From Megascapheus bottae (Eukaryota > Chordata > Mammalia > Rodentia > Geomyidae), in NCBI GenBank assembly GCA_024803745.1, contig JANJXV010000131.1:1880001-1944000 (forward strand): a DNA stretch of 64,000 bases, in the 5' to 3' direction. The notes under the pieces are model-generated. The model ran no database searches and was not told the DNA's origin. It saw nothing but the letters and a program-made list of their open reading frames with translations. Below are positions 10,781 to 22,190 of this stretch, in pieces. The position numbers were made by a program, and so were the translations under genes. Position 1 is the stretch's first letter. Every line of letters begins with the position of its first letter.

Positions 10781-11390
10781 TAGTGTTAGGGTTAGGGTTA
10801 GGGTTAAGTTTAGGGTTAGGGTTCGGGTAAGGGTTAGGGTAAGGATATGTGTTAGGGTTAGGGTTAGGGTTAGGGTTAGGGTTAAGATAAGGGTAAGGGT
10901 TAGGGTTAGCGTTAGGGATAGGGTTAAGTTTACAGTAAGGGTTAGGGTTAGGGTTAGGGTAAGGGTAAGGTTTAGGGTTAGGGTTAGGTTTAGGGTAAGG
11001 GTAATGTTTAGGGTTAGGGTTAGGGTTAAGGTTAGGTTTAGGGTTAGGGTAAGCGTAAGGGTTAGCGTTTGGGTTAGGGTTAGGCTTAGGGGTTACGTTT
11101 AGGTTTAGGGTTAGGGTTAGTTAAAGGGTAAGGATTAGGTTTAGGGTTAGAGATAGGTTTAGGGTTAGGGTTAGTGTTAGGGTAAGGATAAGGGTTAGGG
11201 TTAATGTTAGGGTTAGGTTTGGGTTCGGGTTAGGGTTAGGGTGAGGGTAAATGTAAGGGTTAGCGTTAGGTTTAGGGTTAACGTTAGCCTCAGGGTAAGG
11301 GTTAGGGTTAGGGTTAGGGTTAGGTTTAGGGTTAGGGTTAGGGTTAGGGTAAGGGTTAGGTTTAGGGTTAAGGTTAGGGATAGGGTTAGG
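10781..11390 (+). repeat. Telomeric block between the 306 bp array and the 3.1 kb pair
   Basis: The stretch continues the family order seen at 18,040-18,400, with a GATATGTG landmark near 10,845, a TTTACAGTAAGG near 10,929 and GCTTAGGGGTTACG near 11,083. It includes GTTAACGTTAGCCTCAGGG near 11,278, where three neighbouring hexamers each carry a C, an unusually diverged spot. No gene or other element is seen. Confidence 0.75.
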
Positions 11391-14300
11391 GTTAGGGTTA
11401 GGGTTAGGGTAAGGGTAAGGGTTAGGGTTAGGGTTAAGGTTATGGTTAGGGTTAGGTTTAGGGTTAGGGTTAGGGTTAGGGTAAGGGTAATGGTTAGAGT
11501 TAGGATTAGGGTTAGGGTTAGGGTAAGGGTTAGGGTTAGGTTTAGGGTTAGGTTTAGGGTTAGGGTTAGTGTAAGGGTAAGGGTTAGGGTTATGGTTAGG
11601 GTTAGGTTTAGGGTTGGGGTTAAGGTTAGATTTAGGGTTAGGGTAAGGGTAAGGGTTAGGTTTAGGGTTAGGGTAAGGTTTAGGGCAAGTTTTAGGGTTA
11701 GGGTTAGGGTTAGGGTTAGGGTTAAGTTTAGCGTTAGGGTCGGGTAAGGGTTAGGGTAAGGATATGTGTTAGGGTTAGGGTTAGGGTTAGGGTTAGGGTT
11801 AGGGTTAAGGTAAGGGTAAGGGTTAGGGTTAGGGTTAGGGATAGGGTTAAGTTTAGAGTAAGGGATAGGGTTAGGATTAGGGTAAGGGTAAGGTTTAGGG
11901 TTAGGGTTAGGGTTAGGGTTAGGGTAAGGGAATGGGTTAGGGTTAGGGTTAGGGTTAAGGTTAGGTTTAGGCTTAGGGTAAGCGTAAGGGTTAGCGTTAG
12001 GGTTAGGGTTAGGCTTAGGTGTTACGGTGAGGGTTAGGGTTAGGGTTAGTTTAAGGGTAAGGATTAGGTTTAGGGTTAGAGTTAGGTTTAGGGTTAGGGT
12101 TAGTGTTAGGGTAAGGATAAGGGTTAGGGTTAAGGTTAGGGTTATGGTTAGGGTTAGGGTTCGGGTTAGGGTTAGGGTGAGGGTAAGAGTAAGGGTTAGG
12201 GTTAGGTTTAGGGTTAAAGTTAGCCTAAGGGTAAGGGTTAGCGTTAGGGTTAGGGTTAGGTTTAGGGTTAGGGTTAGGGTAAGGGTTAGGGTTAGTGTTA
12301 AGGTTATGGTTAGGGTTAGGTTTAGGGTTACGGTTAGGGTAAGGTTAAGGGTAATGGTTAGATTTAGGATTAGAGTTAGGGTTAGGGTAAGGGTTAGGGT
12401 TATGGTTAGGGTTAGGTTTAGGGTTGGGGTTAAGGTTAGATTTAGGGTTAGGGTAAGGGTAAGGTTTAGGGTTAGGTTTAGGGTTAGGGTTAGCGTTAGG
12501 ATAAGGGTAAGGGTTAAGGTTAGGGTTAGGGTTAAGGTAAGGGTAAGGGTTAGGGTTAGGGTTAGGTTTAGGGTAAGGGTTAGGGATATGGTTAGGTTTA
12601 GGGTAAGGGTAAGTTTTAGGGTTAGGGTTAGGGTTAGGGTAAGGGTAAGGGTTAGGGTTAGGGTAAGGGTTAGGGTAAGGGTTAGGGTTAGAGTTAGTGT
12701 TAGGGTTAGGGTTATGGTTAGTGTTAGGGTTATGGTTAGCGTTAGTGTTATGGTTAGGGATAGTTTTAGGGTTAGGGTTAGGGTTAGGGTTAGGGTTAGG
12801 GTTAAGGTAAGCGTAAGGTTTAGGGTTAGGGTTAGGGTTAGGGTAAGTGTTAGGGTTATGGTTAGGGTTAGGTTTATGGTTGGGGTTAAGTTTAGATTTA
12901 GGGTTAGGGTAAGAGTAAGGTTTAGGGTTAGGTTTAGGGTTAGGGTTAGCGTTAGGATAAGGGTAAGTGTTAGGGTTTGGGTTAGGGTTAAGGTAAGGGT
13001 AAGGTTTAGGGTTAGGGTTAGGGTTAGGGTAAGTGTTAGGGTAAGGGTTAGGGTTAGGGTTAGGTTTAGGGTTGGGGTTAAGGTTACGGTTAGGGTTAGG
13101 TTTAGGGTTAGTTTTAAGGTTAGAGGTTAGGTTTAGGGTTAGGGTTAGGTTTAGGTTTAGGGTTAGGGTAAGGGTAAGGGTTAGGTTTAGGGTAAGGGTT
13201 AGGGTTAGGTTTAGGGTAAGGGTTAGGTTTAGGATTAGGTTTAGGGTAAGGGTAAGTGTTAGGGACAGGGTAGGTTAACGTAAGGGTTACAGTTAGGGTT
13301 AGGGTTAGGGTAAGGATATGTGTTAGGGATATGCTTAGGGTTAGGGTTAGAGTTAGGGTAAGGGTAAGTGTTAGGGTTAGGGCTAGGGTTAGGGTTAGGG
13401 TTAAGGTTGAGGTTAGGGTTATGGTTTGGGTTAGGGTTAGGGTTAGGGTAAGGGTAAGGGTTTGGGTGAGGGGCAGGGTTAGGTTTAGGCTAAGGGTAAG
13501 GGTTAGGGTTAGGGTTAGGGTTAGGTTTAGGGTTAGGGTTAGGGTTAGGGTAAGGGTAAGGGTTAGGGTTAAGTTTAGGGTTAGGGTTAGGTTTAGGGTT
13601 AGGGTTAGGGTTAAGGTTGAGGTTAGGGTTAGGATTAGGTTTAGGTTAAGAGTTAGGGTTATTGTAAGGGTTAGGGTTAGGGTTAGGGTTAGGGTACGGG
13701 TAATGGTAAGGGTTAGGGTTAGGGTTAGGTTAAGGTTGAGGTTAGGGTTAGGGTTAGAGTAAGAGTTAGGATTAGTGTTAGGGTAAGTGTTAGGGTTAGG
13801 GTTATGGTTAGGGTTATAGTTAGGGTTAAATTTAGGGTAAGGGTAAGGGTTAGGGTTTGGATTAGGGTAAGGGTAAGGGTTAGGGTTAGCGTTAGGATTA
13901 CTGTTAGGGTTAGGGTTAGGGTAAGGGTAAGGGTAAAGGTTAGGGTTAGGGTTAGGGTTCGGATACGGTTAGGGTTAGGGTTAAGGTAAGGATATGTGTT
14001 AGGGTTAGGGTTAGGGTTAAGGTTAGGGTTAGGGTTAGGGTTAGGGTTAGGGTAAGGATATGTGTTAGGGTTAGGGTTAGGGTTAGGGTTAGAGTGAGGG
14101 TGAGTGTATGTGTTAGGGTTAGGGTTAGGGTTAAGATTAGGGTAAGGGTTAGGGTCAGGGTTAGGGTTGGGGTTAGTTTTAGGGTAAGGGTTAGGGTTAG
14201 GGTTAGGGTAAGGGTAAGGTTTAGGGTTAGGGTTAGCGTTAGGGTTAGGGTAAGGGTAAGGGTTAGGGTTAGGGTTAGGGTTAAGGTTAGGTTTAGAGTT

Positions 14301-14650
14301 AGGGTAAGGGTAGAGGTTAGGGTTAGGGTGAGGGTTAGGGTTAGGATAAGGGTAAGGGTTAGCGTTAGGGTTAGGGTTAGCCTTAGGGGTTACAGTTAGA
14401 CTTAGGGTTAGGGTTAGGGTAAGGGTAAGGGTTAGGTTTAGTGTTAGAGTTAGGTTGAAGGTTAGGGTTAGTGTTAGGGTTACGGTAAGGATAAGGGTTA
14501 GGATTAAGTTTAGGTTTAGGGGTAGGGTTCGGATTAGGGTTAAGGTTAGGGTTAGGGTGAGGGTAAGGGTAAGGTTTAGGGTTAGGGTTAGGCTAAGGGT
14601 AAGGGTTAGGGTTAGGGTTAGGTTTAGGTTTAGGGTTAGGTTTAGGGTTA
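11391..14650 (+). repeat. 3.1-3.26 kb duplication, copy 1
   Basis: The block from about 11,391 is repeated beginning near 14,652. The offset starts at 3262 bp (TAAGGTTATGG at 11,435 and 14,697), is 3256 bp near 11,747 and 3087 bp beyond about 13,072. The drop of about 169 bp corresponds to sequence near 12,030-12,290 that copy 2 lacks. Landmarks are GCTTAGGTGTTACGG near 12,013, a TTGGGGTTAAGGTTACGG at 13,072, GGGACAGGGTAGG near 13,262 and TTGAGGTTAGG segments near 13,617. The end of the copy, 14,000-14,640, is itself a further example of the block seen at 8165-8870. Confidence 0.85.
13072..13140 (+). repeat. Widespread conserved module, marked by TTGGGGTTAAGGTTA
   Basis: TTGGGGTTAAGGTTA followed about 50 bp later by TTAGTTTTAAGGTTAGGGG is found at 13,072, 16,159, 19,377, 20,167, 24,467, 25,257, 32,434, 38,042, 40,350, 43,059, 45,356, 47,209, 48,307, 50,151, 54,240, 55,465 and 58,848. 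It is the one module clearly shared by the first-family and second-family regions, so it should predate their separation. Within a clade the base after GGTTA is diagnostic: ACGG in most, ACTG in the copies linked to GATATC, ATGG at 32,434. I see nothing that gives it a function. Confidence 0.85.
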
Positions 14651-14767
14651 GGGTTAGGGTTAGGGTTAGGGTAAGGGTAAGGGTTAGGGTTAGGGTTAAG
14701 GTTATGGTTAGGGTTAGGTTTAGGGTTAGGGTTAGGGTTAGGGTAAGGGTAATGGTTAGAGTTAGGA

Positions 14768-14802
<35 letters not shown>

Positions 14803-17100
14803 TTTAGGGTTAGGGTTAGGGTAAGGGTAAGGGTTAGGGTTATGGTTAGGGTTAGGTTTAGGGTTGGGGTTAAGGTTAGATTTAGGGTTAGGGTAAGGGT
14901 AAGGGTTAGGTTTAGGGTTAGGGTCAGTTTTAGGGCAAGTGTTAGGGTTAGGGTTAGGGTTAGGGTTAGGGTTAGGGTTAAGTTTAGCGTTAGGGTCGGG
15001 TAAGGGTTAGGGTAAGGATATGTGTTAGGGTTAGGGTTAGGGTTAGGTTTAGGGTTAGGGTTAAGGTAAGGGTAAGGGTTAGGGTTAGGGTTAGGGATAG
15101 GGTTAAGTTTAGAGTAAGGGATAGGGTTAGGATTAGGGTAAGGGTAAGGTTTAGGGTTAGGGTTAGGGTTAGGGTTAGGGTTAGGGTAAGGGAATGGGTT
15201 AGGGTTAGGGTTAGGGTTAAGGTTAGGTTTAGGGTTAGGGTAAGCGTAAGGGTTAGCGTTAGGGTTAGGGTTAGGCTTAGGGGTTACGGTGAGGGTTAGG
15301 GTTAGGGTTAGGGTTAGGGTAAGGGTTAGGGTTAGTGTTAAGGTTATGGTTAGGGTTAGGTTTAGGGTTACGGTTAGGGTTAGGTTAAGGGTAATGGTTA
15401 GAGTTAGGATTAGAGTTAGGGTTAGGGTAAGGGATAGGGTTATGGTTAGGGTTAGGTTTAGGGTTAGGTTAGGGTAAGGGTAAGGGTTAGGGTTACGGTT
15501 AGGGTTAGGTTTAGGGTTGGGGTTAAGGTTAGATTTAGGGTTAGGGTAAGGGTAAGGTTTAGGGTTAGGTTTAGGGTTAGGGTTAGCGTTAGGATAAGGG
15601 TAAGGGTTAGGGTTAGGGTTAGGGTTAAGGTAAGGGTAAGGGTTAGGGTTAGGGTTAGGTTTAGGGTAAGGGTTAGGGATAGGGTTAGGTTTAGGGTAAC
15701 GGTAAGTTTTAGGGTTAGAGTTAGGGTTAGGGTAAGGGTAAGGGTTAGGGTTAGGGTAAGGGTTAGGGTAAGGGTTAGGGTTAGAGTTAGTGTTAGGGTT
15801 AGGGTTATGGTTAGTGTTAGGGTTATGGTTAGCGTTAGTGTTAGGGTTAGGGATAGTGTTAGGGTTAGGGTTAGGGTTAGGGTTAGGGTTAAGGTAAGGG
15901 TAAGGTTTAGGGTTAGGGTTAGGGTTAGGGTAAGTGTTAGGGTTATGGTTAGGGTTAGGTTTAGGGTTGGGGTTAAGTTTAGATTTAGGGTTAGGGTAAG
16001 AGTAAGGTTTAGGGTTAGGTTTAGGGTTAGGGTTAGCGTTAGGAAAAGGGTAAGTGTTAGGGTTTGGGTTAGGGTTAAGGTAAGGGTGAGGTTTAGGGTT
16101 AGGGTTAGGGTTAGGCTAAGTGTTAGGGTAAGGGTTAGGGTTAGGGTTAGGTTTAGGGTTGGGGTTAAGGTTACGGTTAGGGTTAGGTTTAGGGTTAGTT
16201 TTAAGGTTAGGGGTTAGGTTTAGTGTTAGGGTTAGGTTTAGGTTTAGGGTTAGGGTAAGGGTAAGGGTTAGGTTTAGGGTAAGGGTTAGGGTTAGGTTTA
16301 GGGTAAGGGTTAGGGTTAGGATTAGGGTTAGGGCAAGGGTAAGTGTTAGGGACAGGGTAGGTTAACGTAAGGGTTACAGTTAGGGTTAGGGTTAGGGTAA
16401 GGATATGTGTTAGGGATATGCTTAGGGTTAGGGTTAGAGTTAGGGTAAGGGTATGTGTTAGGGTTAGGGCTAGAGTTAGGGTTAGGGTTAAGGTTGAGGT
16501 TAGGGTTATGGTTTGGGTTAGGGTTAGGGTTAGGGTAAGGGTAAGGGTTTGGGTGAGGGGCAGGGTTAGGTTTAGGCTAAGGGTAAGGGTTAGGGTTAGG
16601 GTTAGGGTTAGGTTTAGGGTTAGGGTTAGGGTTAGGGTAAGGGTAAGGGTTAGGGTTAAGTTTACGGTTAGGATTAGGTTTAGGGTTAGGGTTAGGGTTA
16701 AGGTTGAGGTTAGGGTTAGGATTAGGTTTAGGTTAAGAGTTAGGGTTATTGTAAGGGTTAGGGTTAGGGTTAGGGTTAGGGTACGGGTAATGGTAAGGGT
16801 TAGGGTTAGGGTTAGGTTAAGGTTGAGGTTAGGGTTAGGGTTAGAGTAAGAGTTAGGATTAGTTTTAGGGTAAGTGTTAGGGTTAGGGTTATGGTTAGGG
16901 TTATAATTAGGGTTAAATTTAGGGTAAGGTTAAGGGTTAGGGTTTGGATTAGGGTAAGGGTAAGGATTAGGGTTAGCGTTAGGATTACTGTTAGGGTTAG
17001 GGTTAGGGTAAGGGTAAGGGTAAAGGTTAGGGTTAGGGTTAGGGTTCGGATACGGTTAGGGTTAGGATTAAGGTAAGGATATGTGTTAGGGTTAGGGTTA
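14651..17100 (+). repeat. 3.1-3.26 kb duplication, copy 2, missing about 169 bp
   Basis: This copy follows the hexamer order of 11,391-14,000. After GCTTAGGGGTTACGGTGAGG near 15,272 it skips directly to the equivalent of about 12,280, losing about 169 bp. Beyond 17,100 the homology with 14,020-14,640 continues at an offset of about 3050 bp into the first 5.09 kb unit, so the larger duplication was probably built on top of this one (inference). Shared odd hexamers such as GTTTGGATTAGGG near 16,941 confirm common descent. Confidence 0.85.
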
Positions 17101-18179
17101 GGGTTAAGGTTAGGGTTAGGGTTAGGGTTAAGGTTAGGGTTAGAGTGAGGGTGAGTGTATGTGTTAGGGTTAGGGTTAGGGTTAAGGTAAGGGTAAGGGT
17201 TAGGGTCAGGGTTAGGGTTGGGGTTAGTTTTAGGGTAAGGGTTAGGGTTAGGGTTAGGGTAAGGGTAAGGTTTAGGGTTAGGTTAGCGTTAGGGTTAGGG
17301 TAAGGGTAAGGGTTAGGGTTAGGGTTAGGGTTAAGGTTAGGTTTAGAGTTAGGGTAAAGGTAGAGGTTAGGGTTAGGGTGAGGGTTAGGGTTAGGATAAG
17401 GGTAAGGGTTAGCGTTAGGGTTAGGGTTAGCCTTAGGGGTTACAATTAGAATTAGGGTTAGGGTTAGGGTAAGGGTAAGGGTTAGGTTTAGTGTTAGAGT
17501 TAGGTTGAAGGTTAGGGTTAGTGTTAGGGTTACGGTAAGGATAAGGGTTAGGATTAAGGTTAGGTTTAGGGGTAGGGTTCAGATTAGGGTTAAGGTTAGG
17601 GTTAGGGTGAGGGTAAGGGTAAGGTTTAGGGTTAGGGTTAGGCTAAGGGTAAGGGTTAGGGTTAGGGTTAGGGTTAGGTTTAGGGTTAGGGTTAGGGTTA
17701 GGTTTAGGGTTAGGGTTAGGGTTAGGGTTAGGGTAAGGGTAAGGGTTAGGGTTAGAATTAGGGTTAGGGATAGGGTAAGGGTTAGGGTTAGGGTTAGGGT
17801 TAAGTTTAGGGTTAGGGTTAGGGTACGGGTAAGGGTTAGAGTTAGGATTAGCGTTAGGGATAGTGTAAGGTTTAGTGTTAGGGTTAGGGATAGGGTTCGG
17901 TTTAGGGTTAGGGTAGGGATAAGGGTTAGGGTTACTGTTAGGGTTAGGTTTAGGGTTGGGGTTAAGGTTAGATTTAGTGTTAGGGCAAGTGTTCGGGTTA
18001 GGGTTAGGGTTAGGGTTAGGTTTCGGTTTAGGGTTAGGGTTAGCGTTAGTGTTAGGGTTAGGGTTAGGGTTAATGTTAAGTTTAGGGTTAGGGTTCGGGT
18101 AAGGGTTAGGGTAAGGATATGTGTTAGGTTAGGGTTAGGGTTAGGGTTAGGGTTAAGGTAAGGGTAAGGGTTAGGGTTA

Positions 18180-18910
18180 GGGTTAGGGTTAAGGTTAGGT
18201 TTAGGGTTAGGGTAAGCGTAAGGGTTCGCGTTAGGGTTAGGGTTAGGCTTAGGGGTTATGGTTAGGGTTAGGGTTAGGGTTAGTTTAAGGGTAAGGATTA
18301 GGTTTATGGTTAGAGATAGGTTTAGGGTTAGGGTTAGTGTTAGGGTAAGGATAAGGGTTAGGGTTAAGATTAGGGTTAGGTTTGGGTTCGGGTTAGGGTT
18401 AGGGTGAGGGTTAAGGTAAGGGTAAGTGTTAGGGTTAGGTTTAGGGATAGGGTTAAGTTTACAGTAAGGGTTAGGGTTAGGGTTAGGGTAAGGGTAAGGT
18501 TTAGGGTTAGGGTTAGGGTTAGGGTAAGGGTAAGGTTTAGGTTTAGGGATAGGGTTAAGGTTAGGTTTAGGGTTAGGGTAAGCGTAAGGGTTAGCGTTAG
18601 GGTTAGGGTTAGGCTTAGGGGTTACGGTTAGGGTTAGGGTTAGGGTTAGTTTAAGGGTAAGAATTAGGTTTAGGGTTAGAGATAGGTTTAGGGTTAGGGT
18701 TAGTGTTAGGGTAAGGATAAGGCTTAGGGTTAAGGTTAAGGTTAGGTTTGGGTTCGGGTTAGGATTAGGGTGAGGGTAAGGGTAATGGTTAGGGTTAGGT
18801 TTAGGGTTAAAGTTAGCCTAAGGGTAAGGGTTAGGGTTAGGGTTAGGGTTAGGTTTAGGGTTAGGGTTAGGGTTAGGGTTAGGGTTAGGGTAAGTGTTAG
18901 GGTTAGGGTT
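18180..18910 (+). repeat. 366 bp nested tandem pair in copy A
   Basis: AAGGTTAGGTTTAGGG followed by GCGTAAGGGTT appears near 18,191 and near 18,557, and GCTTAGGGG follows at 18,247 and 18,613. The spacing of 366 bp is 61 hexamers. The copies differ in details such as TTCGCGTTAGG in the first and TTAGCGTTAGG in the second. The pair is present again at about 23,270-24,000. A related pair with 330 bp spacing (55 hexamers) lies at 27,839 and 28,169. Confidence 0.8.
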
Positions 18911-19224
18911 AAGGTGAGGTTTAGGGCTAGGGTTAGTGTAAGGGTAAGGGTAAGGGTTAGGGTTAGGGTAAGGGTTAGGGTAAGGGTTAGGGTTAGATTT
19001 AGTGTTAGGGTAAGTGTTATGGTTAGTGTTAGGGTTATGGTTAGCGTTAGTGTTAGGGTTAGGGATAGTGTTAGGGTTAGGGTTAGGGTTAGGGTTAGGG
19101 TTAGGGTTAAGGTAAGGGTAAGGTTTAGGGTTAGGGTTAGGGTTAGGGTAAGTGTTAGGGTTACGGTTAGGGTTAGGTTTAGGGTTGGGGTTAAGTTTAG
19201 ATTTAGGGTTAGGGTAAGGGTAAG

Positions 19225-20830
19225 TTTTAGGGTTAGGTTTAGGGTTAGGGTTAGCGTTAGGATAAGGGTAAGTGTTAGGGTTAAGGTTAGGGTTAAGGTA
19301 AGGGTAAGGTTTAGGGTTAGGGTTAGGGTTAGGGTAAGTGTTAGGGTAAGGGTTAGGGTTAGGGTTAGTTTTAGAGTTGGGGTTAAGGTTACGGTTAGGG
19401 TTAGGTTTAGGGTTAGTTTTAAGGTTAGGGGTTAGGTTTAGTGTTAGGGTTAGGTTTAGGTTTACGGTTAGGGTAAGGGTAAGGGTTAGGTTTAGGGTAA
19501 GGGTTAGGGTTAGGGTTAGGGTAAGGGTAAGTGTTAGGGACAGGGTAGGTTAGGGTAAGGGTTACAGTTAGGGTTAGGGTTAGGGTAAGGGTATGTTTTA
19601 GGGTTATGCTTAGGGTTAGGGTTAGAGTTAGGGTAAGGGTAAGTGTTAGGTTTAGGGCTAGGGTTAGGGTTAGGGTTAAGGTTGAGGTTAGGGTTAGGGT
19701 TTGGGTTAGGGTTAGGGTTAGGGTAAGGGTAAGGGTTTGGGTGAGGGGCAGGGTTAGGTTTAGGCTAAGGGTAAGGGTTAGGGTTAGGGTTAGGGTTAGG
19801 TTTAGGGTTAGGGTTAGGGTTAGGGTTAGGGTAAGGGTTAGGGTTAAGTTTAGGGTTAGGGTTAGGTTTAGGGTTAGGGTTAGGGTTAAGGTTGAGGTTA
19901 GGGTTAGGGTTAGGTTTAGGTTAAGAGTTAGGGTTAATGTAAGGGTTAGGGTTAGGGTTAGGGTTAGGGTACTGGTAATGGTAAGGGTTAGGGTTAGGGT
20001 TAGGTTAAGGTTGAGGTTAGGGTTAGGTTTAGGGTTAGGGTTAGCGTTAGGATAAGGGTAAGTGTTAGGGTTAGGGTTAGGGTTAAGGTAAGGGTAAGGT
20101 TTAAGGTTAGGGTTAGGGTTAGGGTAAGTGTTAGGGTAAGGGTTAGGGTTAGGGTTAGGTTTCGAGTTGGGGTTAAGGTTACGGTTAGGGTTAGGTTTAG
20201 GGTTAGTTTTAAGGTTAGGGGTTAGGTTTAGGGTTAGGGTTAGGTTTAGGTTTAGGGTTAGGGTAAGGGTAAGGGTTAGGTTTAGGGTAAGGGTTAGGGT
20301 TAGGGTTAGGGTAAGGGTTAGGTTTAGTATTAGGGTTAGGGTAAGGGTAAGTGTTAGGGACAGGGTAGGTTAGGGTAAGGGTTACAGTTAGGGTTAGGGT
20401 TAGGGTAAGGGTATGTTGTAGGGTTATGCTTAGGGTTAGGGTTAGAGTTAGGGTAAGGGTAAGTGTTAGGGTTAGGGCTAGGGTTAGGATTAGGGTTAAG
20501 GTTGAGGTTAGGGTTATGGTTTGGGTTAGGGTTAGGGTTAGGGTAAGGGTAAGGGTTTGGGTGAGGGGCAGGGTTAGGTTTAGGCTAAGGGTAAGGGTTA
20601 GGGTTAGGGTTAGGGTTAGGTTTAGGGTTAGGGTTAGGGTTAGGGTTAGGGTAAGGGTTAGGGTTAAGTTTAGGGTTAGGGTTAGGTTTAGGGTTAGGGT
20701 TAGGGTTAAGGTTGAGGTTAGGGTTAGGGTTAGGTTTAGGTTAAGAGTTAGGGTTAATGTAAGGGTTAGGGTTAGGGTTAGGGTTAGGGTTAGGGTACGG
20801 GTAATGGTAAGGGTTAGGGTTAGGGTTAGG
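19225..20830 (+). repeat. 0.8 kb nested tandem pair in copy A
   Basis: TTAGCGTTAGGATAAGGG occurs at 19,251 and 20,041, an offset of 790 bp, and TTGGGGTTAAGG at 19,377 and 20,167 keeps that offset. Farther along the offset is 820 bp because the second copy has about 30 bp more near 20,315-20,345, including TTTAGTATTAGG. The end of both copies has TTAAGGTTGAGG and TTAAGAGTTAGGG. The whole pair is duplicated in copy B at about 24,315-25,920. Confidence 0.85.
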
Positions 20831-21766
20831 TTAAGGTTGAGGTTAGGGTTAGGGTTAGAGTAAGGGTTAGGATTAGTGTTAGGGTAAGTGTTAGGGTTAG
20901 GGTTATGGTTAGGGTTAGAGTTAGGGTTAAAGTTAGGGTAAGGGTAAGAGTTAGGGTTTGGATTAGGGTAAGGATAAGGGTTAGGGTTAGCGTTAGGATT
21001 ACTGTTAGGGTTAGGGTTAGGGTTAGGGTAAGGATATGTGTTAGGGTTTGGGTTAGGGTTAGGGTTAGAGTGAGGTTAAGGGTATGTGTTAGGGTTAGTG
21101 TTAGGGTTAAGGTAAGTGTAAGGGTTAGGGTGAGGGTTAGGGTTGGGGTTAAGTTTAGGGTAAGGTTTAGGGTTAGGGTTAGGGTAAGGGTAAGGTTTTG
21201 GGTTAGGGTTAGCGTTAGGGTTAGGGTAAGGGTAAGGGTTAGGGTTAGGGTTAGGGTTAAGTTTAAGTTTAGAGTTAGGTTTAGGGTTAGGGTTAGGGTT
21301 AAGGTTGAGGTTAGGGTTAGGGTTAGAGTAAGGGTTAGGATTAGTGTTAGGGTAAGTGTTAGGGTTAGGGTTATGGTTAGGGTTAGAGTTAGGGTTAAAG
21401 TTAGGGTAAGGGTAAGGGTTAGGGTTTGGATTAGGGTAAGGATAAGGGTTAGGGTTAGCGTTAGGATTACTGTTAGGGTTAGGGTTAGGGTTAGGGTAAG
21501 GATATGTGTTAGGGTTTGGGTTAGGGTTAGGGTTAGAGTGAGGTTAAGGGTATGTGTTAGGGTTAGGGTTAGGGTTAAGGTAAGTGTAAGGGTTAGGGTG
21601 AGGGTTAGGGTTGGGGTTAAGTTTAGGGTAAGGTTTAGGGTTAGGGTTAGGGTAAGGGTAAGGTTTTGGGTTAGGGTTAGCGTTAGGGTTAGGGTAAGGG
21701 TAAGGGTTAGGGTTAGGGTTAGGGTTAAGTTTAGGTTTAGAGTTAGGGTAAGGGTAGAGGTTAGGG
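20831..21766 (+). repeat. 468 bp nested tandem pair in copy A
   Basis: The ATGGTTAGGGTTAGAG at 20,905 recurs at 21,373, exactly 468 bp or 78 hexamers later. Both copies contain TTTGGATTAGGG, GATTACTG, GATATGTG and a TAAGGGTATGTG in that order. Because the period is a multiple of six the hexamer phase and the Val-Arg frame continue across the junction. The pair is repeated in copy B at about 25,921-26,856. Confidence 0.88.
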
Positions 21767-22190
21767 TTAGGGTGAGGTTTAGGGTTAGGATAAGGGTAAG
21801 GTTTGGTGTTAGGCTTAGGGTTAGCCTTAGGGGTTACAGTTAGACTTAGGGTTAGGGTTAGGGTAAGGGTAAGGGTTAGGTTTAGTGTTAGAGTTAGGTT
21901 GAAGGTCAGGGTTAGTGTTAGGGTTACGGTAAGGATAAGGGTTAGGATTAAGGTTAGGTTTAGGGGTAGGGTTCGGATTAGGGTTAAGGTTAGGGTTAGG
22001 GTGAGGGTAAGGGTAAGGTTTAGGGTTAGGGTTACGCTAAGGGTAAGGGTTAGGGTTAGGGTTAGGGTTAGGTTTAGGGTTAGGGTTAGGGTTAGGTTTA
22101 GGGTTAGGGTTAGGGTTAGGGTTAGGGTAAGGGTAAGGGTTAGGGTTAGAATTATGGTTAGGGATAGGGTAAGGGTTAGGGTTAGGGTTA

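Larger units (their letters stand above)
17101..22190 (+). repeat. 5,090 bp tandem duplication, copy A
   Basis: Every landmark from 17,101 to 22,190 recurs 5,090 bp downstream. The unit contains smaller nested duplications: a 366 bp pair (GCTTAGGGG at 18,247 and 18,613), a 790-820 bp pair (19,225-20,015 and 20,016-20,830) and a 468 bp pair (20,831-21,298 and 21,299-21,766). Comparing with copy B by eye I noticed only a handful of single-base differences, near 17,642, 18,535, 19,441 and 19,598. With so many duplications nested in the unit, the internal pairs must be older than the 5,090 bp event. Confidence 0.95.

Noticed and set aside
9285..11102. 605-codon forward frame as a protein gene
   Set aside because: It opens at a TTG, consists of Val-Arg pairs dictated by GTTAGG, and its internal 102-residue repeat is simply the 306 bp DNA repeat. 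There is no domain, promoter, splice signal or codon pattern independent of the hexamer.
12027..13130. 367-codon forward frame as a protein gene
   Set aside because: Val-Arg translation of repeat. The copy at 14,651-17,100 lost about 169 bp inside it and the frame broke, which argues against coding constraint.
13072..13278. Conserved Leu-Arg/Leu-Gly peptide at 17 places as a small gene family
   Set aside because: The conservation is that of the DNA module, it starts at TTG, and the reading frame changes soon after each module.
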